Source of the DNA: CAZIKB01 sp964539665
GTDB taxonomy: Bacteria; Zhuqueibacterota; Zhuqueibacteria; Oceanimicrobiales; Oceanimicrobiaceae
Length of the DNA: 9,497 bases
NCBI GenBank assembly: GCA_964539665.1
Contig: CAZIKB010000183.1
Location: 1-9,497 of the forward strand
Direction: 5' to 3'
The notes beneath the pieces are model-generated. The model worked only from the letters and a program-made list of their open reading frames with translations, was not told the DNA's origin and did no database searches. Shown here one piece after another: positions 7,795 through 9,497 of the stretch. The stretch's first letter is position 1. The number at the start of each line of letters is the position of its first letter. The position numbers and the translations under genes were made by a program.

Positions 7795-7854
7795 TCAATC
7801 ATCTTCTTGCGCAAAATGCGCTACGTCGTAAATTATGGTTTTTAGTATCTTCAT
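7795..7854 (-). CDS. Possible 19-aa ORF or leader peptide
   Basis: ATG AAG ATA CTA... encodes MKILKTIIYDVAHFAQEDD, closed by TGA, with AAAAGG three bases before the ATG. It ends 21 nt before the 37-aa gene start, so the two could be translated from one message. It contains the inverted repeat GCGCA-AAA-TGCGC (7809-7821). No homolog is known to me; it may be a leader, a microprotein or chance. Confidence 0.3.
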   Translation of the reverse strand: MKILKTIIYDVAHFAQEDD

Positions 7855-7905
7855 TATCCTTTTGGCCAATTATTATACATACACGCAAAAATAATGTTTC
7901 ATAAT

Positions 7906-8003
7906 GTCTAACGCTCGATTCTGCTGCACAACCAATCTGCCGACCGCAAGCGAAGCGCGCAACCTTCCAAGCCTACCGTGGCAGCAGCAATCACTTGTTA
8001 GAA
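7906..8003 (-). other. Integron attC-like recombination site
   Basis: The ends are GTCTAAC (7906-7912; read on minus this is GTTAGAC, a perfect GTTRRRY core) and GTTAGAA (7997-8003), pairing over 6 bp. Next come two 5-nt unpaired spacers (7913-7917 and 7992-7996). Then ATTCTGCTGCAC (7918-7929) pairs with GTGGCAGCAGCAAT (7978-7991), leaving exactly two single extra bases on one arm. This R box, unpaired spacer, L box with extrahelical bases and variable centre is the diagnostic architecture of attC, and 98 bp is a usual length. The site lies 69 bp after the stop of the DUF4440-like gene, in the expected place for that gene's cassette. Confidence 0.75.
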
Positions 8004-8072
8004 GGAAAAGCGGACTGGCCTCTTGCAAAGGGCACCAGATTTTCCTGGGGCTAGCCCTAGTCGGACGGTCGA

Positions 8073-8546
8073 TCAGTCGGGAAGCTGCGCGGCAATGGCG
8101 GATGCGACTCGCCACAGTCCCTCCACCTTCATAAACACGACGAGCTCCCAGTTCACGATCTCAGTGCCACCCTCAACGCTGTAGACGAACTCGAGCATTG
8201 CCCACGCAGCGTCACCTAGTGGTGAGATGCGCACGTCGAATCGATTGGTCTGCAAGTCCCACTGTCCTTCCCCAGTGACCAGAGGCTCGTAGGTCGTTTT
8301 GAAGTCGTCCCACCCGGCGATCCAATCGCGGTGTCCGGGTTGAACCATCTGAAAATCAGGGCCATGGACGAAGAGCTGCGCGTAGCGATCCCAGTCTTTC
8401 GCGAGGAGGGCCGCGTTGACCTCGTCCCAGACTGCTCGAACAGCAGCCTTTTCCTCGGCCACGTCAACCCGAGGTTCCCCACAGGCGCTGCACACGATCA
8501 GCAAGGCGGCGAAGCGGCACATCAGGGACCAAGTCACCACTTTCAT
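8073..8546 (-). CDS. SnoaL/DUF4440-like (NTF2 fold) putative lipoprotein, cassette-borne
   Basis: A 157-aa protein. Residues 1-22 are a signal peptide (FAALLIVCSAC), with Cys22 a possible acylation site; the box CSAC is imperfect. The mature part matches the NTF2-like DUF4440/SnoaL pattern. An N-terminal helix pair reads AVRAVWDEVNAALLAKDWDRY (33-53, with A--AWD--D--RYA style), followed by LFVHGPDF, a GWDDFKTTYEPL helix, then long strands (WDLQTNRFDVRI, AWAMLEFVYSVE, EIVNWELVVFMKVEGLWRV). Family members are small cone-shaped domains with varied or no catalysis; no function can be assigned. AAGGAGGA precedes the ATG at a good distance. Its codon use and GC content are far above all left-hand neighbours, which with the adjacent attC-like site points to horizontal transfer. 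The MITE-like element is inserted 24 nt upstream of the ATG, so its original promoter is likely displaced. Confidence 0.85.
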   Translation of the reverse strand: MKVVTWSLMCRFAALLIVCSACGEPRVDVAEEKAAVRAVWDEVNAALLAKDWDRYAQLFVHGPDFQMVQPGHRDWIAGWDDFKTTYEPLVTGEGQWDLQTNRFDVRISPLGDAAWAMLEFVYSVEGGTEIVNWELVVFMKVEGLWRVASAIAAQLPD

Positions 8547-8561
8547 TGGTTCCTCCTTAGT

Positions 8562-8570
8562 ATAGCAGCC
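8562..8570. repeat. Target site duplication, left copy (ATAGCAGCC)
   Basis: A 9-bp sequence repeated exactly at 8781-8789, directly flanking both ends of the inverted-repeat element. Confidence 0.85.
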
Positions 8571-8780
8571 GGTAGTGTCAAAAGTTTCATGAAAAAATGA
8601 AAAAAGTTGAATTCATATTAGCAATTTTATTAGGCCTTTAAAAGTAAGTTTTTTTAAGACATGACAACAGAAATAGACGGCTTCTTAACACAAAATTGTT
8701 GAAATAAGGCATTATTGTAGCTAACTAAAGAATATTATTAAACTTAAAGCATTTTTAAATTGAAAATATTTGACACTACC
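8571..8780. mobile_element. MITE-like non-autonomous insertion, 210 bp
   Basis: The ends are perfect 12-bp inverted repeats, GGTAGTGTCAAA (8571-8582) and TTTGACACTACC (8769-8780); weaker complementarity continues to about 30 bp (TTTCA and AAAATG blocks). A 9-bp direct repeat flanks it exactly. The interior is AT-rich with no ORF above about 13 codons, so it must have been moved by a transposase supplied elsewhere. A 9-bp duplication with ends starting GGT is compatible with IS1-type elements, but other families also make 9-bp duplications and I cannot assign it. It lies between the DUF4440-like gene's ribosome site and its upstream DNA. Confidence 0.85.
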
Positions 8781-8789
8781 ATAGCAGCC
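8781..8789. repeat. Target site duplication, right copy (ATAGCAGCC)
   Basis: An exact copy of 8562-8570 at the other end of the 210-bp element. Joining the flanks after removing one copy restores an uninterrupted leader before the DUF4440-like gene. Confidence 0.85.
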
Positions 8790-9026
8790 TAATAAATGAT
8801 TATCTGGTTTTATGAATAATATCCCAATTTAATTAATGAATTTTAATTTTGCAAATAAAAAATCGATTTATTGTATTTTTACTATCAAGGTAACTTGAAA
8901 ATAGGAAAATCCTTAACCTGTCTTCGACAGTCAGAGGCAAACAGTGAGCGATAATTTGCGCTAAGTTCAATATTTACATTCACGATTGCTTGATAATTCA
9001 CAAAACACGTAGACACACGAATATTG

Positions 9027-9064
9027 GTCAATTTCTTGACTTTGTGCGTATTTTATCTTATATT
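9027..9064 (+). promoter_or_regulatory. Sigma-70-type promoter with overlapping inverted repeat for the transposase
   Basis: TTGACT (9036-9041) and TATATT (9059-9064) are separated by exactly 17 bp. Transcription would start at or within a base or two of the ATG at 9071, implying a leaderless message; no ribosome site is present. GTCAA-TTTC-TTGAC (9027-9040) is a perfect inverted repeat overlapping the -35 box and could be an operator or part of the element end. Confidence 0.6.
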
Positions 9065-9070
9065 GTAGAC

Positions 9071-9497
9071 ATGTATATCAGAACAATATCCCGTAAAAAC
9101 AAGGACGGCTCAAAAGTCACCTACGTACAACTAGCCCATAATGAGCGAGACCGTGAAAAAGGCCATCCCAAAGCAAAAATCTTATACAACTTTGGTCGAC
9201 TTGAAAATCTCGACGTTGCGCAGATCAAACGTCTGGTCAAAAGCATTTCGCGTTTTCTGCCCCCACAAGATGCTCTGGAAGCACAAGTTCAGCTAGAAAA
9301 CCGCGGACGCACCTTCAAGTGGAAATGTAGCCGTTCTTTTGGTGGCATTTACCTTTTGTCGGCTTTGTGGCAACAGTTAAACTTTAAAAAACTCCTGGAA
9401 AACCGGGTCGCCAAAAGAGAGTTTAGCACGCCTATCGCTCAGGCTGTTCTCTCTGCTGGTAGCCCTCATCGTGACTCCCTGGCTTTCTTATCGGCTT
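9071..9497 (+). CDS. IS1634-family (DDE) transposase, N-terminal part (cut by window end)
   Basis: The ATG at 9071 opens a frame that runs to the window end (142 codons). It begins MYIRTISRKNKDGSKVTYVQ and continues LAHNERDREKGHPKAKILYNFGR, the characteristic N-terminus of IS1634-type transposases, then LDVAQIKRLVKSISRFLPP and GGIYLLSALWQQLNFKKLLE. The catalytic DDE residues would lie beyond the window. At codons 129-134 the reading is A-G-S-P-H-R; shifting frame for nine bases from 9456 gives L-V-A, as expected in the family's ALVA-R stretch, so two compensating small indels are possible. It is the only plus-strand gene. The left end of its element must lie in the AT-rich 8790-9026, which holds a small hairpin (CTGTC-TTC-GACAG, 8918-8930); no terminal repeat can be fixed without the right end. 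Confidence 0.85.
   Translation, partial: MYIRTISRKNKDGSKVTYVQLAHNERDREKGHPKAKILYNFGRLENLDVAQIKRLVKSISRFLPPQDALEAQVQLENRGRTFKWKCSRSFGGIYLLSALWQQLNFKKLLENRVAKREFSTPIAQAVLSAGSPHRDSLAFLSA

Larger units (their letters stand above)
7906..8792 (-). mobile_element. Putative integron gene cassette carrying the DUF4440-like gene (interrupted by a MITE)
   Basis: Read on minus, the proposed cassette opens with TTAGGC (8792-8787), carries one GC-rich gene with a short leader, and closes with the attC-like site at 8003-7906. Base composition changes sharply at both ends: AT-rich DNA flanks a GC-rich gene. The base before TTAGGC is A where an intact core would have G, so the upstream limit is uncertain. 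The 210-bp element at 8571-8780 is a later insertion within it. No integrase gene is in the window. Confidence 0.55.

Noticed and set aside
8047..8058. GGGCTAGCCC palindrome after the DUF4440-like stop as a terminator
   Set aside because: It is a perfect palindrome with no loop room and no T-run on the gene's strand.
7873..8600. Open frames of 76-89 codons on plus and offset minus across the GC-rich cassette
   Set aside because: They are by-products of high GC content; only the 8073-8546 frame has a signal peptide, a strong ribosome site and a recognisable fold.
1..9497. CRISPR array, defence island or secondary-metabolite cluster
   Set aside because: There are no regularly spaced direct repeats, no cas, restriction, toxin or biosynthetic genes on either strand.

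Overview
The window reads as an environmental Gram-negative bacterium with a fairly AT-rich genome. Supporting signs are lipoprotein-type signal peptides, an MscS channel, and an FtsX/MacB-type permease of the kind multiplied in Bacteroidota, Calditrichota and Acidobacteriota. A 72-aa protein vaguely recalls small proteins of cyanobacteria and large sulfur bacteria. I cannot assign a phylum from this sequence alone.

Layout. Every gene from 1 to 8546 is on the minus strand; only the transposase at the right edge is on plus. In minus-strand reading order: (i) 9497-7500 is an accessory zone. It holds an IS1634-type transposase start (plus strand, cut by the window end), a 210-bp non-coding inverted-repeat element with a perfect 9-bp target duplication, a GC-rich SnoaL/DUF4440-like lipoprotein gene followed by a convincing integron attC-like site, a 19-codon ORF, a 37-aa lysine-rich microprotein gene, and a second, weaker attC-like site. 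(ii) 7471-2775 holds a secreted glyoxalase-like (VOC) protein, an MscS channel, a secreted metallo-beta-lactamase-fold protein fused to two DUF1566/Lcl_C domains, and a broken TauE/SafE-type membrane permease. (iii) 2774-2255 is about 520 bp without a gene, containing a pair of mutually exclusive hairpins. (iv) 2234-1 holds a class-C beta-lactamase-like serine hydrolase lipoprotein, a 72-aa unknown protein, and the N-terminal quarter of a MacB/FtsX-type ABC permease cut by the window start.

How the parts fit. No single pathway is evident. The MBL-DUF1566 gene and the TauE-like gene are 25 bp apart and probably were co-transcribed, but the TauE-like gene now carries a 1-nt frameshift and an in-frame TGA, with family-like sequence continuing past both. 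The right-hand 2 kb is the most interesting part: a gene cassette of foreign base composition, ending in an attC-like fold, later hit by a MITE-like element just upstream of its ribosome binding site, next to an IS transposase. With the second attC-like site it could be a small attC cluster lacking an integrase, but no integrase is visible here. I found no CRISPR array, tRNA, rRNA or recognisable defence system.
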